NCBI GenBank assembly: GCA_026014605.1 | Contig: JAOZIC010000016.1 | Span: forward strand, 1-5,894 | DNA length: 5,894 nucleotides | Origin: Candidatus Bathyarchaeota archaeon | GTDB taxonomy: Archaea > Thermoproteota > Bathyarchaeia > Bathyarchaeales > Bathyarchaeaceae | Direction: 5' to 3' | Shown here: one piece after another, positions 5,357-5,894 of the stretch | Layout: every line of letters begins with the position of its first letter | Numbering within the stretch: the first letter of the stretch is position 1 | Notes under the pieces: model-generated | Databases searched by the model: none | The model's input: the letters and a program-made list of their open reading frames with translations, nothing else | Told to the model about the DNA's origin: nothing | Made by a program: the position numbers and the translations under genes

Positions 5357-5894
5357 TTCACAGTTCCTCCTAAACTTGAAAACAGCACTGAAATATCATT
5401 CACATCAGTAACGACTGCGTCAGCTCCATGTTTGCTGTATTCACTAAAAAGCTTATTCGAATCCTCAGACGACGAAACAACACCAATAAAACACAAACCT
5501 TCAACACCGTTCTTGCGCGCGTTTTCAACCAAAATCGCGTCTGCAACGCCGTCGCCCACGTAAATGCTGCCAACTCCTTCTGGAACAGTTTTCTGCAACA
5601 ACTCCACAAACAACTTAGGATTAGGTTTTCCAAGCTTTTGCATTTCCTCTTCAGAATTTAGCATGTCACCAAGAAACACGCAGCCGTTCGGGTCAAAATA
5701 GCGTAGATAATCATATTTTTCCAAAATGTACATGCCCTGCGTTTTTGGTCTGCCAGAATATATTGTAAAGTCTCCGAAACGGTTACGAAGAGTCTCTAAG
5801 GTTTCTGGGGTACAGATGAACTCTTCGTTGTCCAGAAAACTTTCTTCAAAACCAAAAAACGAGGACTTACAATAAAATTTGGTGAACAGGTCTT
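5353..5894 (-). CDS. HAD-superfamily phosphatase, candidate histidinol-phosphatase (partial, N-terminus off the right edge)
   Basis: The visible C-terminal 179 residues of a haloacid-dehalogenase hydrolase. The reading frame is open to the edge, so the internal ATG at 5733 is not the true start. HAD motif II is S46 in TIYSGRPK (43-50), motif III K89 in GKPNPK (88-93), and motif IV the acidic pair in YVGDGVAD (D114, D118). Motif I (DxD nucleophile) and most of the cap must lie beyond the edge. GKPNP and GDGxxD point to the subfamily I type of HAD phosphatases. It overlaps hisB by 4 nt (ATGA), so it is translationally coupled to a histidine gene. Histidine synthesis needs a histidinol-phosphate phosphatase (step 8), which in archaea is often unassigned; context makes this the natural candidate. 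Substrate remains an inference: HAD phosphatases are too similar to call from the sequence, and a housekeeping phosphatase for a pathway sugar or nucleotide is an alternative. Confidence 0.85.
   Translation of the reverse strand, partial: DLFTKFYCKSSFFGFEESFLDNEEFICTPETLETLRNRFGDFTIYSGRPKTQGMYILEKYDYLRYFDPNGCVFLGDMLNSEEEMQKLGKPNPKLFVELLQKTVPEGVGSIYVGDGVADAILVENARKNGVEGLCFIGVVSSSEDSNKLFSEYSKHGADAVVTDVNDISVLFSSLGGTVK
5365..5371 (-). promoter_or_regulatory. Strong SD for hisB inside the HAD gene
   Basis: AGGAGGA on the minus strand, 8 nt before the hisB ATG and within the last codons of the upstream gene. It is the strongest SD in the operon and would permit high internal initiation at hisB independent of coupling. 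Confidence 0.6.

Noticed and set aside
4205..5661. Many alternative frames overlapping hisH, hisB and the HAD gene
   Set aside because: All lie opposite or out of frame with well-recognised genes and have low-complexity, non-domain translations.
1..5894. CRISPR arrays, tRNA or rRNA genes, insertion sequences
   Set aside because: No regularly spaced repeats, no cloverleaf-like sequence, no transposase motif or paired terminal repeats were seen.

Overview
The window looks like part of an archaeal chromosome of moderate GC. The basis is archaeal-style TATA-like boxes, oligo-T tracts in place of strong hairpin terminators, GTG and TTG starts paired with GGTGA/GAGG-type Shine-Dalgarno (SD) sequences, and an archaeal-looking HisF (WWEIY...GGRKPTG insert). 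An uncultivated Thermoproteota/Bathyarchaeia-type lineage is my best guess, but this is inference; no marker gene is present.

The right two thirds (5894 down to 1949, minus strand) is a tightly packed histidine operon. In transcription order it holds a HAD-family phosphatase (N-terminus cut by the window edge), hisB, hisH, hisA, hisF and a fused hisIE. Junctions are 4-nt or 7-nt overlaps or gaps of a few bases, so the genes are almost certainly co-transcribed and translationally coupled. The set covers steps 2-6 of the pathway: HisE and HisI (steps 2 and 3, on one polypeptide), HisA (4), HisH/HisF glutamine-dependent synthase (5) and HisB (6). The HAD protein is a good candidate for step 8, histidinol-phosphate phosphatase. 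hisG, hisC and hisD are not here; they may lie upstream beyond the right edge or elsewhere. The operon ends in a series of oligo-T tracts just after hisIE.

Between the operon and the left part lies a short convergent stretch (about 1574-1948). It hides a 50-residue ORF with a GTG start on the minus strand (1698-1850), predicted to be a two-helix membrane protein. It is easily missed by standard gene calling and is one of the two most interesting items here.

On the plus strand, 1205-1573 encodes a stand-alone 122-residue protein whose conserved-looking acidic, E-x-K and Q positions match the PD-(D/E)xK nuclease fold. It has its own TATA box and SD and a visibly more A/T-rich coding sequence than its neighbours.

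Divergent from it, at the left edge (1-940, minus strand, C-terminus cut), is a PLP-dependent enzyme of the cysteine synthase/cystathionine beta-synthase family with several unusual active-site loop residues. The spacer between these two divergent genes (about 941-1204) carries promoter-like elements, two A/T-rich palindromes and a small hairpin (ACCGT/ACGGT, 1086-1101), but I see no RNA gene in it.
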